From: Bacillus sp. FJAT-29790
GTDB lineage: Bacteria; Bacillota; Bacilli; Bacillales; Cytobacillaceae
DNA length: 56,631 nt
Assembly: GCF_019039215.1 (NCBI RefSeq)
Contig: NZ_JAHNZZ010000001.1
Location: 2,331,737 to 2,388,367 of the forward strand
Direction: 5' to 3'
The position numbers and the translations under genes were made by a program. Within the stretch, counting starts at the first letter, position 1. Each line of letters begins with the position of its first letter. This document shows positions 9,447-18,969 of the stretch, one piece after another. Under the pieces are notes generated by a model. The model was not told the origin of the DNA. It ran no database searches and saw only the letters and a list, made by a program, of their open reading frames with translations.

Positions 9447-10551
9447 ATGATTGAACGAGCATTCGATCTAATGCCAGCTTAGCAAATGTTGCGACTACTT
9501 CTTCTACTTCAATAAGATTTTGTTCTTCGCCCCGCTCGATTGTATCCAGGCACCAGGCTAGATGCGGTAAATCGATTCGATTCATTGTCAAACATGGACA
9601 CATATGCGGATTGAGGGAAATAATATGTTTATCCGGATGCTGCTGGATAATGCGATTCACTAGGTTCATTTCCGTCCCAATCGCCCATGACGAACCTTTT
9701 TCTGAATTCATGATTGCTTCTATTATATAATTGGTAGATCCCGCCATGTCTGACAAAGCAACAACTTCCCTTGTACATTCAGGATGGACGATGATCTTCA
9801 TATCTGGATAATTTCGACGGACATCCTCTATATTTCCCACAGTAAAATTCTCATGGACGGAGCAGTGCCCTTTCCAAAGGATGACTTTAACTTTTTCTAT
9901 TGGTCCATCGAATTCCAATTCGTCTGTCATAGGGTTCCATACAGCCATTTCATCTAGCCCAACACCTAAATTAAAGGCTGTATTCCTACCTAAATGCTGA
10001 TCAGGCAAAAATAATATTCTTTCCTTTTGTGCAAAAGCCCATTGAACCATTTTTTCCGCATTTGATGAAGTAACCGTAGCTCCTCCGTTTTGGCCAACAA
10101 AAGATTTAATGGCAGCTGTCGAGTTCACATAAGTTAAGGGAATCATTGTCTCGCCAAACATCTCGCCCAACTTCTCCCAAGCTCTTTCTGTTTGAAATAT
10201 GTCAGCCATGTCTGCCATTGAGCAGCCAGCACGCATATCCGGCAAGTAAACTTTTTGCTTGCTCGTCGTCAAAATGTCAGCTGTTTCAGCCATAAAATGG
10301 ACCCCGCAAAAAACAATATGGTCAGCTTCACTATTTTCTTCAGATAACTGGGCAAGCTTTAATGAATCACCCGTTGCATCAGCAAATTGAATAACTTCAT
10401 CTTTTTGGTAGTGGTGTCCAGGAATAAACAATTTGCTGCCAAGCTTATTTTTTATGAATCTTACTCTTTCCTCCAGATCTGTCACAGTCATATTTCGATA
10501 TTTTTCTGGAAGAACATTTGACTTTTTTTCTGCCGTTTGAAAAATATTCAT
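9445..10551 (-). CDS. nadA: quinolinate synthase A
   Basis: NadA condenses iminoaspartate (from NadB) with dihydroxyacetone phosphate to quinolinate, using a [4Fe-4S] cluster. At 368 residues it aligns with the B. subtilis enzyme without offset. The cluster cysteines fall at C110 (DMRAGC), C230 (LWKGHC) and C320, with C318 forming the CPC pair. GHHYQKDEV and TEMNLVNRI are further family motifs. It is the last gene of nadB-nadC-nadA, 37 bp after nadC, and is followed by a terminator. The NifS-type desulfurase encoded nearby probably supplies its cluster. Confidence 0.98.
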   Translation of the reverse strand: MNIFQTAEKKSNVLPEKYRNMTVTDLEERVRFIKNKLGSKLFIPGHHYQKDEVIQFADATGDSLKLAQLSEENSEADHIVFCGVHFMAETADILTTSKQKVYLPDMRAGCSMADMADIFQTERAWEKLGEMFGETMIPLTYVNSTAAIKSFVGQNGGATVTSSNAEKMVQWAFAQKERILFLPDQHLGRNTAFNLGVGLDEMAVWNPMTDELEFDGPIEKVKVILWKGHCSVHENFTVGNIEDVRRNYPDMKIIVHPECTREVVALSDMAGSTNYIIEAIMNSEKGSSWAIGTEMNLVNRIIQQHPDKHIISLNPHMCPCLTMNRIDLPHLAWCLDTIERGEEQNLIEVEEVVATFAKLALDRMLVQS

Positions 10552-10588
10552 ACCGCTTATCCCCTTTTTTTGCGTATATTTTACACCT

Positions 10589-11428
10589 TTAATCTTCTAT
10601 GATAACTTTCACACTGATATCTAAAGATTTTACCGAGTGGGTTAAGAATCCGAGTGAAATATAATCGACACCAGTCTCCCGATATGCTGCCAAATTTTCC
10701 AATGTTATTCCCCCAGATGCTTCCGTAATGATTCCCTTGGGAACATATTGGATCCATTCTTTAATTTCGCTCGGCTGCCTATTGTCAAACATAATGACAT
10801 CTGCTTTTGCAATAACTGCTTCTTGCACCTGGGCTTTCGTTTCTGTCTCGACCTCAACTTTGACCATGTGCCCGATGCTTGAACGTACAGCCTCAACAGC
10901 CTTTGTTATGGTACCTGCAAAAGAAATATGATTGTCTTTGATCATCACTGCATCGTAAAGCCCGAAACGATGATTATACCCGCCACCACATCGAACCGCG
11001 TACTTTTCGAGCATTCTTAATCCCGGAGTCGTTTTTCTAGTATCACAAATTTTTGTAAGGGAACTATTTAAAACAGAGACTGCTTCTCTCGTTTGTGTAG
11101 CAATCCCGCTCATTCGCTGTACAAGATTCAGAATCACCCGTTCTCCTTTTAATAAATCGGTAACAGCCCCTTTAGCTTCAGCAATAACTTGCCCTTTTTC
11201 AATCATCTCACCATCCTTAGCCGTCATTTCAACTTTTATCCTAGGGTCAAGGATCGCAAAGCCCTGCCGGATGACTTCTCCCCCGCAAAAAACGCCATGT
11301 TCCTTTGCAATAAAAACGACTTTTCCCTTCTCTGCCTCACCGAAAATCAGTTCACTTGTTACATCACGGTCCCCGATATCCTCTAAAAAAAATTGTTCAA
11401 GTTGCAAGCGCAGTTTCAATTTGTTCAT
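10589..11428 (-). CDS. nadC: nicotinate-nucleotide pyrophosphorylase (carboxylating)
   Basis: NadC converts quinolinate and PRPP to nicotinate mononucleotide, the third step of de novo NAD synthesis. The motifs [70 protein letters not shown] and [12 protein letters not shown] are all family signatures. Of two nearby ATGs (11437 and 11428) the second is chosen, because AGGA lies eight bases before it while the first directly abuts that purine run. The gene overlaps the end of nadB by 32 bp, so translation is likely coupled. Confidence 0.97.
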   Translation of the reverse strand: MNKLKLRLQLEQFFLEDIGDRDVTSELIFGEAEKGKVVFIAKEHGVFCGGEVIRQGFAILDPRIKVEMTAKDGEMIEKGQVIAEAKGAVTDLLKGERVILNLVQRMSGIATQTREAVSVLNSSLTKICDTRKTTPGLRMLEKYAVRCGGGYNHRFGLYDAVMIKDNHISFAGTITKAVEAVRSSIGHMVKVEVETETKAQVQEAVIAKADVIMFDNRQPSEIKEWIQYVPKGIITEASGGITLENLAAYRETGVDYISLGFLTHSVKSLDISVKVIIED

Positions 11429-13055
11429 GCTTCCCATCCTTTTCTTTTTTTCGGCACTGAACGATCTGCTTTCTTAACCAAAAGTGATTATTTTCACATG
11501 GATAATCTTGACGAAAATGCCCTCCGCGACTCTCTGTTCTTTTCAAGGCGGAATCAGTAATGAGCCATGCAGTCATAAGCATAAATACTCTGGACATTTC
11601 TTTAATTGTTAGATGGTCAAGTCTCACGTCTAGCCAATTTTTCATGCTAAAGCTTTCTAGCCATTCTTTCTGTTGTATTAGACCTTCTTTCGTCCGAAAT
11701 ATCCCCGCATGATCCATCATTGATGTTTGAATCGCATGAGCGGAAGGCAATTGATCGAAACAAAATTGTAAGGTTTGATAGGAGAGATCAGTGATGGGAC
11801 AATCAGCAATTTGCGATTTACTGTTTTCCATCGTAAGCTCTGCCTCGAATCGTTCAGAAAAAACGCGTCCAAATGGATCACTGATTGGCTGTGTGTTGAT
11901 CCATTCTGCTAGTTTTTTCCCAAAAAATAACCCTTCTAATAAAGAGTTGCTTGCAAGCCGGTTCGCCCCATGAACACCTGTGCACGCTGCTTCACCAATT
12001 GCATATAGCCCTTTCACACTGCTTTTTCCAATTAGATCCGTCTTGATGCCCCCCATTAGAAAATGACTGCCCGGAACAACTGGAATCATTCCTTTCTTTA
12101 CATCAATCCCCCTTTGTTCGCACAAAGCAGTTACTGTAGGAAATTTGCCCTGAAAATTAACCACGGCGGAAATATCTAAAAATATTTGGATTCCCTTTTT
12201 TAAATAGCTGTAGATCGATTGGGAGACGATATGTCTTGGTGCTAGATCGCCAAGAGGATGAACGCCAGCCATAATCGGTTTTCCATCTTCCGTCACAAGA
12301 CGCCCACCCTCGCCTCTTACTGCCTCTGACACGAGCCCGGCAGCTTTTCCATTTGCATAAAGAAGGGTCGGATGAAACTGAATGAACTCCATATCAGTGA
12401 TTTCAGCCCCTGCAAGGTAGGCGAGTGCGATCCCATCACCAGTAACAGGTTCCGCATTTGAAGTGTAGCTATATAACTGCCCGCACCCACCGGAAGCAAT
12501 GACAATATGATCGGCAAAAAAAGTTTCCGTTTTGCTGTCCAAGTCCTTGCCCTTCACACCGACACATCGATTCCCGGATTCATCTAGCAATAACTCATAA
12601 ACAAAGATATTTTCGATGATTTCTATATTCGTATTTATTTGCGATGTCATAAATTGAATAAGCGTTCTCCCGGTTGCATCCCCGCCCCCGTGGACAATTC
12701 TATTTTCACTGTGTGCCCCTTCCAGCCCAAGAAGGAGTTCCCCGTTTTGATCTTTATCAAACATGCAGCCCTCATTTAAAAGGCCATTAATTAGAGAAGG
12801 GGCCTCATGTGTTAACGCAAGAACTGCCTCCGGATCATTATGGAATCTCCCTGCTTCAAGTGTATCAAGATAATGCTTTTCCGGATGATCGCTTTTTCCG
12901 ATGGCAACCGCTACACCGCCTTGAGCAAGATAAGAGTTGCTATTGTTCAAATATGACTTTGTGAGAATAATCACATTCATATCACAGCGAAGGCTTTTGG
13001 CCAATTTCAAAGCCGCAATACCGCTGCCAATAATTATGACATTGGTGTTTTTCAT
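11397..13055 (-). CDS. nadB: L-aspartate oxidase
   Basis: NadB oxidises aspartate to iminoaspartate using FAD, the first step of NAD synthesis. Visible are the N-terminal dinucleotide-binding motif (VIIIGSGIAALKLA), NSYLAQGGVAVA, HGGGDATGR, the succinate dehydrogenase-like active-site region (GGIKTDLIGKSSVKGLYAIGE) and ANRLASNSLLEGL. The 552-residue length is slightly above the B. subtilis protein. It is the first gene of the nad operon, divergent from nifS-niaR. A palindromic operator lies about 16 bases upstream of its start, so repression by NiaR in the presence of niacin is expected. Confidence 0.97.
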   Translation of the reverse strand: MKNTNVIIIGSGIAALKLAKSLRCDMNVIILTKSYLNNSNSYLAQGGVAVAIGKSDHPEKHYLDTLEAGRFHNDPEAVLALTHEAPSLINGLLNEGCMFDKDQNGELLLGLEGAHSENRIVHGGGDATGRTLIQFMTSQINTNIEIIENIFVYELLLDESGNRCVGVKGKDLDSKTETFFADHIVIASGGCGQLYSYTSNAEPVTGDGIALAYLAGAEITDMEFIQFHPTLLYANGKAAGLVSEAVRGEGGRLVTEDGKPIMAGVHPLGDLAPRHIVSQSIYSYLKKGIQIFLDISAVVNFQGKFPTVTALCEQRGIDVKKGMIPVVPGSHFLMGGIKTDLIGKSSVKGLYAIGEAACTGVHGANRLASNSLLEGLFFGKKLAEWINTQPISDPFGRVFSERFEAELTMENSKSQIADCPITDLSYQTLQFCFDQLPSAHAIQTSMMDHAGIFRTKEGLIQQKEWLESFSMKNWLDVRLDHLTIKEMSRVFMLMTAWLITDSALKRTESRGGHFRQDYPCENNHFWLRKQIVQCRKKEKDGKHEQIETALAT

Positions 13056-13070
13056 CTTTTACCTCCTGTT

Positions 13071-13092
13071 TTACAGGTGTCTTGACACCTAT
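13071..13092 (-). promoter_or_regulatory. Palindromic operator (probable NiaR/YrxA site) upstream of nadB
   Basis: ACAGGTGTC-TT-GACACCT is a near-perfect inverted repeat between the nadB start and a weak promoter-like pair on the minus strand (TTGTCA at 13114-13119, AAATAT at 13091-13096, 17-base spacing). A niacin-responsive repressor gene (niaR) is in the divergent unit. Binding is inferred from the palindrome and the conserved locus organisation. Confidence 0.7.
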
Positions 13093-13159
13093 ATTTACAT
13101 AGATTTAAACTTATGACAAGTGTTTTTTTAGTTTAGTTGTTTTACATCCTATTAAAGTA

Positions 13160-13345
13160 AGGCTTTGTTAAACTTGCCTGTTGATTTCCATTCCAGGCGC
13201 TTCGCTTTCCGCGGGGCGGGCAGTGAGCCTCCCCGGCGCACTGCCCTGCGGGGTCTCACCTGTCCCGCTGCTCCCGCAGGAGTCTACGCGCCTTCCGCTC
13301 CAATCAACAAAGTGCAAAAATCAATATTGAGCTTTAACACAACCT
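13160..13345. repeat. Interspersed repeat family B, full GC-rich copy
   Basis: This GC-rich island has internal palindromes (CAGTGAGCCTCC and GGGGTCTCACCTG; GCTCCCGCAGGAG) and ends of the type GGCTTTGTTAAAC and GCTTTAACACAACC. It belongs to a repeat common in Bacillaceae intergenic regions, and the motifs GTTGATTTCC and CTTTCCGCGGGG recur at 56600-56631. It lies between the nadB operator and nifS, ending 37 bases before the nifS start. The open frame across it is not considered coding. Confidence 0.85.
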
Positions 13346-13381
13346 AAAGTAAAAATAGATTATTGAAAGCTGGTGTGAAAC

Positions 13382-14521
13382 ATGAAATATTTCGATTATG
13401 CAGCCACTTGTCCACTAGATGAAGAAGCAGCGCAAGTTTATGTAAAAGCCGCAACTGAATATTACGGTAATGCACAAAGTCTTCATGATACAGGCAGTCA
13501 AGCTAAGGAGTTATTGGAGAATTGCCGTCATGAATTTGCCAAGTTGCTTGGCGTAATGAAAGAAGGAATTTATTTTACAAGTGGTGGTTCTGAAAGCAAT
13601 TTTCTTGCTATTCAATCGTTATTATCTTCAAGCTTAAAAAAAGGGAAGCACATAATAACAGGGATTGCGGAGCATTCTTCCATTTTAAGCACATTGGAAA
13701 AATTAACAGAGGATGATTATGAGGTGACCGCACTCCCGCTAAATTCACTAGGCCAAATTGATTTGGAGCAGGTCAGAAATGCGATCAGAGAAGATACAGT
13801 GTTAATCACCATCCAGCACGGGAACCCGGAAACTGGCATCCTGCAGCCGCTCGAGGAAATAAATAAGATTTGCAAAGAACATCAGATTCTTTTCCACAGT
13901 GATTGTGTCCAAACATTTGGAAAAGCGGAGTTAAAAACCGTTGCTCAGTTTGTTGATAGTTTATCCATTTCCGGCCATAAATTTTACGGACCTAAAGGAA
14001 CGGGTGCTGTTTATATTCATCCGCGCTTTCATTGGAAAGCATTTTATCCAGGGGCTTCCCATGAAAAGGGCTTTAGACCGGGAACAGTGAATGTACCTGG
14101 CATCGCAGCAATGACAGTCGCAGCACAAAAAGCACTGGGTAATCTTGAAGACCACATAAAAAAAGTTCACGTACTGCGTAAAACATTTCTTAACGCCTTA
14201 GACCCTATAAAGGAAAACTGTATTATTTATGGTTTATCTGACTCTAGGCAGCTCCCATCCACGATCGGAATGAGAATAATAGGGCTTGAGGGACAATATG
14301 TCATGCTTGAGTGCAATCGCTACGGATTTGCAATTTCGACGGGGAGCGCTTGCCAGGTGGGGATGCAGTCGCCTTCGAAAACAATGAAAGCAATGGGCGT
14401 TTCAGGAAAAAGTGGCAAAGAGTTCATCAGAATTTCATTTGGATGGAAAACAACAGAAAGGGAGACACAAGAATTAGGAGAAGCACTTGTAAAAATTGTT
14501 AACCAATCGGTACGGACCTAA
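13382..14521 (+). CDS. nifS: NifS-type cysteine desulfurase of the NAD locus
   Basis: PLP-dependent cysteine desulfurase, 379 residues, which mobilises sulfur from cysteine. In B. subtilis the homologue at this locus matures the Fe-S cluster of NadA. Visible are the PLP lysine K200 in SISGHKFYGPKG, H98 in IAEHSS, aspartate and glutamine in HSDCVQTFG, and the persulfide cysteine C324 in STGSACQVG. It is the first gene of a plus-strand pair with niaR, divergent from nadBCA. Its upstream region is unusual: a 186-bp GC-rich repeat separates it from the shared operator, leaving only 37 bases for any private promoter. Confidence 0.96.
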   Translation: MKYFDYAATCPLDEEAAQVYVKAATEYYGNAQSLHDTGSQAKELLENCRHEFAKLLGVMKEGIYFTSGGSESNFLAIQSLLSSSLKKGKHIITGIAEHSSILSTLEKLTEDDYEVTALPLNSLGQIDLEQVRNAIREDTVLITIQHGNPETGILQPLEEINKICKEHQILFHSDCVQTFGKAELKTVAQFVDSLSISGHKFYGPKGTGAVYIHPRFHWKAFYPGASHEKGFRPGTVNVPGIAAMTVAAQKALGNLEDHIKKVHVLRKTFLNALDPIKENCIIYGLSDSRQLPSTIGMRIIGLEGQYVMLECNRYGFAISTGSACQVGMQSPSKTMKAMGVSGKSGKEFIRISFGWKTTERETQELGEALVKIVNQSVRT

Positions 14522-14589
14522 TGGGATTTATTGTTGATCTGCCATTTATGATAGAATGAATATTATTGGGATGTAAGGGAGAATAAAAA

Positions 14590-15126
14590 ATGAAGGAACA
14601 AAAGAAGGTGCTTGGTGAGGAAAGAAGAGAGCTACTGCTCCGACTTTTGCAAGAAAAGGGAGAACCGATCACAGGCAGCGAGCTCGCATCGAGAACGAAT
14701 GTGAGCAGACAGGTGATTGTCGGGGATATCACGTTGTTAAAGGCAAAAGGGGAGCCCATTATTGCTACAAGCCAGGGATATATGTATTTATTGCAACCAT
14801 CACATTCCCCTGCTGTGGAACGGACGATTGCTAGTTCCCACCCTCCAGAAGGAACCGAGGAGGAACTTAACATTCTTGTCGATTACGGTGTAACCGTAAA
14901 GGATGTTAAAATTGAACATCCGGTATATGGAGATTTAACTGCCTCTGTCATGGTATCCAACCGGAAAGAGGTAAAACAGTTTATGGAAAAAATCAAATCA
15001 ACTAAAGCCTCTTATTTATCTGAACTTACCGGTGGAATCCATCTTCATACCATTTCGGCAACATCTGAACAGAAGCTAAATGAGGCGGAACAAGCATTAA
15101 GAAGAGCAAACTTTTTAGTCGAATAA
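14590..15126 (+). CDS. niaR: NiaR/YrxA, niacin-responsive transcriptional repressor
   Basis: The 178-residue protein has an N-terminal helix-turn-helix (ELASRTNVSRQVIVGDITLL, residues 31-50) and a C-terminal 3H domain. The predicted metal ligands keep the spacing known from the family: H84 and E92, then H151 and H153 (GGIHLHT). NiaR represses NAD synthesis and niacin uptake genes when niacin is present. It lies 68 bp downstream of nifS and its probable operator is upstream of nadB. A strong terminator follows. Confidence 0.94.
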   Translation: MKEQKKVLGEERRELLLRLLQEKGEPITGSELASRTNVSRQVIVGDITLLKAKGEPIIATSQGYMYLLQPSHSPAVERTIASSHPPEGTEEELNILVDYGVTVKDVKIEHPVYGDLTASVMVSNRKEVKQFMEKIKSTKASYLSELTGGIHLHTISATSEQKLNEAEQALRRANFLVE

Positions 15127-15161
15127 TAGAAAAGGATCCGTCATCCGGATCCTTTTTCTAT
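15125..15161. terminator. Bidirectional terminator between niaR and pheA
   Basis: A stem of about 15 bp (ATAGAAAAGGATCC / GGATCCTTTTTCTAT) separates convergent genes. Both strands present a T-rich 3' side. Confidence 0.88.
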
Positions 15162-15168
15162 TATTTCA

Positions 15169-16041
15169 CTATTTCAATAGCGCTTTTTTCATGCCAAGCT
15201 GATAGTAGGGGTAATTCCCTAAAATCTTCACTTTACAATCCAGTGCCTCTAATTCCGCGACAACACCAGGGATTAATACCTCGTCTTGCTTCATATCGAC
15301 ATCGATGATAAAAAAGTAATTTCCCAATCCTGTTTTCGTCGGCCTCGATTCGATCTTTGATAGATTTAAATTGCGCCAAGCAAAAGCAGACAACACTTGA
15401 TGGAGGGAACCTGAACGATCTGATGGCAGCGTGATCATAACAGTTGTTTTGTGGCCTTTAAATGACTTTTTTTCCTCACTAAAGGGAACTTGTTTTTTGG
15501 AAACAACAATAAAACGCGTATGGTTATAATTAAAATCATGTATATCCTCGCGAACAATCTCGAGTCCGTAAACTTCTGCTGCTAACTCGTTAGCAATAGC
15601 TCCTCCCTTCACTTGCGGATTGTCCTTAATATACTGGGCCGCTGCTGCAGTGGAAGTTGTATTTTCAGTCGGAATCCCCTTTAGTTCTTTATGTAAGAAC
15701 TTATGGCATTGGGCAATCGCATGTGAGTGGCTATATATAACACCCGTTTCTTTCCATGTATCTTTATTATCTGGATGAACCATAAAATGCTGGCGAATCG
15801 GGGAAGTAATTTCACCAATAATTGGCAAATCCACTTCATGGACTAAATAATCAAGAGTAATATTCACGGAGCCCTCAAGTGCATTTTCAAGAGGAACGAC
15901 CGCCATTTCGATTTCATCTGCCATTAATGCATCGAAACAATCAGGAATCGTTGGATATGGAAAAGATTGTTGCTCTGGAAACATTTCCCGAACAGCAATA
16001 TCTGTAAAGGTTGCTTTCGGACCTAAAAAGCCAATTTTCAC
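15169..16041 (-). CDS. pheA: prephenate dehydratase
   Basis: PheA makes phenylpyruvate from prephenate in phenylalanine synthesis. The 290-residue protein has the catalytic domain at about 1-180 (IGFLGPKATFTDIAV, VVPLENALEGSVN, the TSTAAAAQYI stretch and NHTRFIVVS) and a C-terminal ACT domain at about 200-280 with the regulatory ESRPTK motif that binds phenylalanine. It lies 106 bp downstream of the ACT-domain gene pheB, as in B. subtilis. A hairpin in that gap may modulate read-through. Confidence 0.97.
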   Translation of the reverse strand: MKIGFLGPKATFTDIAVREMFPEQQSFPYPTIPDCFDALMADEIEMAVVPLENALEGSVNITLDYLVHEVDLPIIGEITSPIRQHFMVHPDNKDTWKETGVIYSHSHAIAQCHKFLHKELKGIPTENTTSTAAAAQYIKDNPQVKGGAIANELAAEVYGLEIVREDIHDFNYNHTRFIVVSKKQVPFSEEKKSFKGHKTTVMITLPSDRSGSLHQVLSAFAWRNLNLSKIESRPTKTGLGNYFFIIDVDMKQDEVLIPGVVAELEALDCKVKILGNYPYYQLGMKKALLK

Positions 16042-16111
16042 GGTTTTCTCCTCCTTCAGAACACTTATAATTATCGGTTAATAATACCACTTTAAATAAT
16101 GTATGTAAAAG

Positions 16112-16165
16112 AAAAAAAATAGGGCCGGAGCAGCCGCATAAAAAATTTTATGCGCCTGACCCGAG
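16112..16165 (-). terminator. Hairpin with U-tract between pheB and pheA
   Basis: On the minus strand a CGCATAAAA/TTTTATGCG hairpin overlapping the pheB stop codon is extended by GC-rich arms ending GGCCC, then TATTTTTTTT. It could terminate part of the upstream transcripts. No leader peptide or T-box motif was found with it. Confidence 0.45.
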
Positions 16166-16603
16166 CACCTCTACTTTTTCAACGAATTCCAATCTTCTTA
16201 GCCTCGTCAATAATTCTTCAATTTCGATGTCCAACCCAATCGTATTCAAAGATAAAGTCACATTCGCTCTTCCTTGCAACGGGATGGTTTGATGAATCGT
16301 CAAAACATTACAGCCAGATGAAGCTACAACACTTAATAAATGGGATAATGTGCCTGAGCGGTCTTCAAGATGAAAGAATAATGAAATGATACGTTCCTTA
16401 ACAACCGTATGAAAAGGAAAAACTGTGTCCCTGTATTTATAGAATGCACTTCTGCTTAAATCGACTTTTTGAACTGCGTCCCATACAGATTCCGCTTTTC
16501 CCCTTTCAATCATTTCTTTTGCATCTAATGTTTTCTTCATAGCTTCAGGTAAAACATCTTCCCTGACTAAATAAAATTTTTTATCGAATTTATCTTGTCT
16601 CAT
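16148..16603 (-). CDS. pheB: ACT-domain protein PheB
   Basis: The 151-residue UPF0735-type protein has an N-terminal helical region (residues 1-70, including [15 protein letters not shown]) and a C-terminal ACT domain ([17 protein letters not shown] to VEKVEVL). In Bacillus this gene sits between obg and pheA. It has been linked by name to phenylalanine metabolism, but its biochemical role is not established. ACT domains usually bind amino acids, so a ligand-sensing role is likely. It is 23 bp after obg, in an apparent spo0B-obg-pheB operon. Confidence 0.93.
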   Translation of the reverse strand: MRQDKFDKKFYLVREDVLPEAMKKTLDAKEMIERGKAESVWDAVQKVDLSRSAFYKYRDTVFPFHTVVKERIISLFFHLEDRSGTLSHLLSVVASSGCNVLTIHQTIPLQGRANVTLSLNTIGLDIEIEELLTRLRRLEFVEKVEVLGSGA

Positions 16604-16626
16604 TTCCCACGCCGCCTAACCTGAGA

Positions 16627-17916
16627 TTAATCCATAAACTCGAATTCATATTCCATCAGCTTAACCGTATCCCCGTCTTTTGCTCCTTTTTCACGAAGGG
16701 CATCATCGACTCCCATGCCTCTAAGCTGTCTTGCAAATCGACGGACAGATTCATCCCTTGAGAAATCAGTCATCACAAACAGTTTCTCAATGGCATCACC
16801 TGATACGATAAAGGTGCCGGCTGAATCCCTTGTTATCACGAATTCTGTAGCTTGAGCTTCATGCTTGTAAACCACGCGATGGACGCCTGTCTCCTCTTCT
16901 TCATGCAGAAGCGGGAATTCAGGTGTTGCTTCAATTTTATCAGCAATAGCAAATAACAATTCTTTCAGCCCTTGTCGTGTGACTGCTGAAATCGGGAAAA
17001 TCGGATAATCTTCCTCCAATTTTTCTCTGAATTTTTGAAGGTTTTCTTCCGCATCCGGCATTTCCATTTTATTTGCAACAATAATTTGTGGTCTTTCAGT
17101 CAATCGTAAATTATACTCTCGTAACTCTTTATTAATTGTTAAATAGTCTTCGAACGGATCTCTGCCTTCAATTGAGGCCATATCAATGACATGAACAATC
17201 ACCCGAGTACGCTCAATATGCCTTAAAAATTGGTGACCAAGCCCAACCCCAGAGTGAGCACCTTCAATTAATCCCGGAAGATCCGCCAGTACGTAACTCC
17301 TGCCGTCTTCAGTTTCTACCATCCCTAGATTAGGGACGATCGTCGTGAAATGATAATCCGCAATTTTGGGTCTAGCGGAAGATACGACTGATAAAAGCGT
17401 TGATTTTCCGACGCTTGGAAATCCGACTAGCCCTGCATCAGCCAAAAGTTTTAATTCGAGAACGACTTCCCTTTCATACCCAGGCTCACCATGCTCAGAC
17501 AATTCAGGTGCCGGGTTTGCTGGTGTAGCAAAGCGGCTATTCCCTCTTCCGCCCCGGCCCCCTTTTGCAATGACGGCTCTTTGGCCATGCTCCGTTAAAT
17601 CGGCAATAACTTCATTCGTTTCTGCATCGGTAACAACAGTGCCAGGCGGAACTTTTACAACCATATCTTTCGCATTTCTGCCATGCTGGTTTTTGGACAT
17701 TCCGTGTTCTCCACGCGGCGCTTTAAAATGGCGCTGATAACGGAAATCCATTAGTGTGCGGAGCCCTTCGTTCACTTCAAAGATTACATCTGCTCCATTT
17801 CCACCATCACCGCCAGCCGGCCCACCTTTTGGAACATATTTTTCACGGCGGAAAGCAACCATTCCGTTGCCTCCATCTCCGCCCTTTAGATAAATTTTGA
17901 CCTGATCGACAAACAT
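16627..17916 (-). CDS. obg: GTPase Obg (CgtA)
   Basis: Obg is an essential GTPase involved in large ribosomal subunit maturation, stress response and initiation of sporulation. The 429-residue protein has the glycine-rich Obg fold (about 1-158; [20 protein letters not shown]), the G domain (G1 [11 protein letters not shown]3 [17 protein letters not shown]4 NKME) and the C-terminal OCT domain (about 345-429). AGGAGG precedes the ATG. It is directly downstream of spo0B, as in B. subtilis, where Obg influences the phosphorelay. Confidence 0.98.
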   Translation of the reverse strand: MFVDQVKIYLKGGDGGNGMVAFRREKYVPKGGPAGGDGGNGADVIFEVNEGLRTLMDFRYQRHFKAPRGEHGMSKNQHGRNAKDMVVKVPPGTVVTDAETNEVIADLTEHGQRAVIAKGGRGGRGNSRFATPANPAPELSEHGEPGYEREVVLELKLLADAGLVGFPSVGKSTLLSVVSSARPKIADYHFTTIVPNLGMVETEDGRSYVLADLPGLIEGAHSGVGLGHQFLRHIERTRVIVHVIDMASIEGRDPFEDYLTINKELREYNLRLTERPQIIVANKMEMPDAEENLQKFREKLEEDYPIFPISAVTRQGLKELLFAIADKIEATPEFPLLHEEEETGVHRVVYKHEAQATEFVITRDSAGTFIVSGDAIEKLFVMTDFSRDESVRRFARQLRGMGVDDALREKGAKDGDTVKLMEYEFEFMD

Positions 17917-17976
17917 ATTTTATTCCTCCTGTCTTGGCTGTCTATCATACTGACAGCAAGAACCGAATGTTTCGAT

Positions 17977-18528
17977 TTATTGGGTAAGATCCCCATAATC
18001 ATTTACATTAAATTCCATCGAGAGTTCTTGCTCCGTTATTACATGAACTTTTATTTTCGGAGAAGAAGACGCCTCTCTCAAGAAAAATTCAAGTTGTTCT
18101 CTATCTGTTATTATCCCTCTAAAATCAAAAAAGAAACGAGTGGCTTCTTTTTGGGGATCGATTGTGACGGATAAATGATTTTCGTCAAAGCAATTGATGG
18201 ATGAATTCAAGCAGGCAAAAAAAGAACTCGTCCACTTTGCAAGCCACTCATCATTCAAATAATCGCATTTTGAACCGTCTAAAACGTCATATTCCAATTG
18301 AAACAAATGATTTTCCCAATTATAGGTGAGAAGCAATGAGGCGAATTGGGGAAGATTCAAGTTTGAAAGCTTTGCCTCGGCTTGGGCTTCCATAACAATT
18401 TCGTCAATAATTTCTTTTGCTCGGTCCATTTTATTGAGGGCCAAATTTCCTTTTATTAGTTGGATTTTATTTAACCAGTCGTGCCGTGCATAGCGCAGCA
18501 CCTCGATCACATTCCAGTCTTTATTCAT
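17977..18528 (-). CDS. spo0B: Spo0B, sporulation initiation phosphotransferase
   Basis: Spo0B passes phosphate from Spo0F to Spo0A in the sporulation phosphorelay. The phosphorylated histidine is visible as H16 in RYARHDWLNKIQLIKGNL, followed by the second helix of the four-helix bundle (about 35-65) and a divergent ATPase-like C-terminal domain. At 183 residues it has a shorter N-terminus than B. subtilis Spo0B. Conservation is concentrated in the histidine helix, as usual for this family. It heads a likely spo0B-obg-pheB unit behind its own promoter and the rpmA terminator. Confidence 0.93.
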   Translation of the reverse strand: MNKDWNVIEVLRYARHDWLNKIQLIKGNLALNKMDRAKEIIDEIVMEAQAEAKLSNLNLPQFASLLLTYNWENHLFQLEYDVLDGSKCDYLNDEWLAKWTSSFFACLNSSINCFDENHLSVTIDPQKEATRFFFDFRGIITDREQLEFFLREASSSPKIKVHVITEQELSMEFNVNDYGDLTQ

Positions 18529-18557
18529 AATGTACTCCTACACGGGTTATTAAGAGT

Positions 18558-18590
18558 AGTATATCAAAAAAGAGTGAGGGCGTAAGCAAA
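18558..18590 (-). promoter_or_regulatory. Extended -10 promoter upstream of spo0B
   Basis: On the minus strand TGATATACT forms an extended -10 (TATACT at 18558-18563). The TTGCTT/TTACGC region upstream provides a weak -35. It lies 30 bases from the spo0B start, after the rpmA terminator. Confidence 0.45.
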
Positions 18591-18629
18591 TTTTAGGAAT
18601 TAATATAATTACTGCTAACGAAAAAGGCA

Positions 18630-18664
18630 AAAAGAAAACTCTAACCTTAGGTGGTTAGAGTTTT
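18630..18664 (-). terminator. Terminator of the rplU-prp-rpmA operon
   Basis: A perfect 12-bp stem (AAAACTCTAACC / GGTTAGAGTTTT) with a 6-base loop is followed on the minus strand by CTTTTTG. It is 12 bases after the rpmA stop. Confidence 0.88.
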
Positions 18665-18675
18665 CCATCAAAAGC

Positions 18676-18969
18676 TTACGCTTCTTGAGCTGCAGGATAT
18701 ACGCTCACTTGTTTGCGATCACGGCCTAAGCGTTCAAACTTAACAACGCCGTCAACTTTTGCAAATAGTGTATCGTCGCTACCTTTACCAACGTTTACTC
18801 CAGGGTAGATTCTTGTCCCACGCTGACGGTAAAGGATAGAGCCGCCAGTTACGAATTGCCCGTCCGCACGCTTCGCGCCAAGACGTTTAGCGATTGAATC
18901 ACGACCGTTCTTTGTAGAACCTACTCCTTTTTTAGAAGCAAATAACTGAAGATCTAATTTTAGTAACAT
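18676..18969 (-). CDS. rpmA: 50S ribosomal protein L27 (with cleavable N-terminal extension)
   Basis: L27, 97 residues, contributes to the peptidyl-transferase centre region. The N-terminus [10 protein letters not shown] precedes [15 protein letters not shown], the conserved start of mature L27. In Firmicutes this extension is removed by the protease Prp, which is encoded directly upstream with a one-base junction. The extension and the Prp catalytic pair are both present here, so processing should occur. Confidence 0.98.
   Translation of the reverse strand: MLLKLDLQLFASKKGVGSTKNGRDSIAKRLGAKRADGQFVTGGSILYRQRGTRIYPGVNVGKGSDDTLFAKVDGVVKFERLGRDRKQVSVYPAAQEA

Noticed and set aside
13165..13347. 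60-codon plus-strand frame in the nadB-nifS gap
   Set aside because: It lies wholly in the GC-rich family B repeat and has no ribosome binding site.
16042..16147. T-box or leader-peptide attenuator for pheA
   Set aside because: No AGGGTGG-type T-box sequence, no Phe-rich leader peptide; only a hairpin with U-tract is visible.
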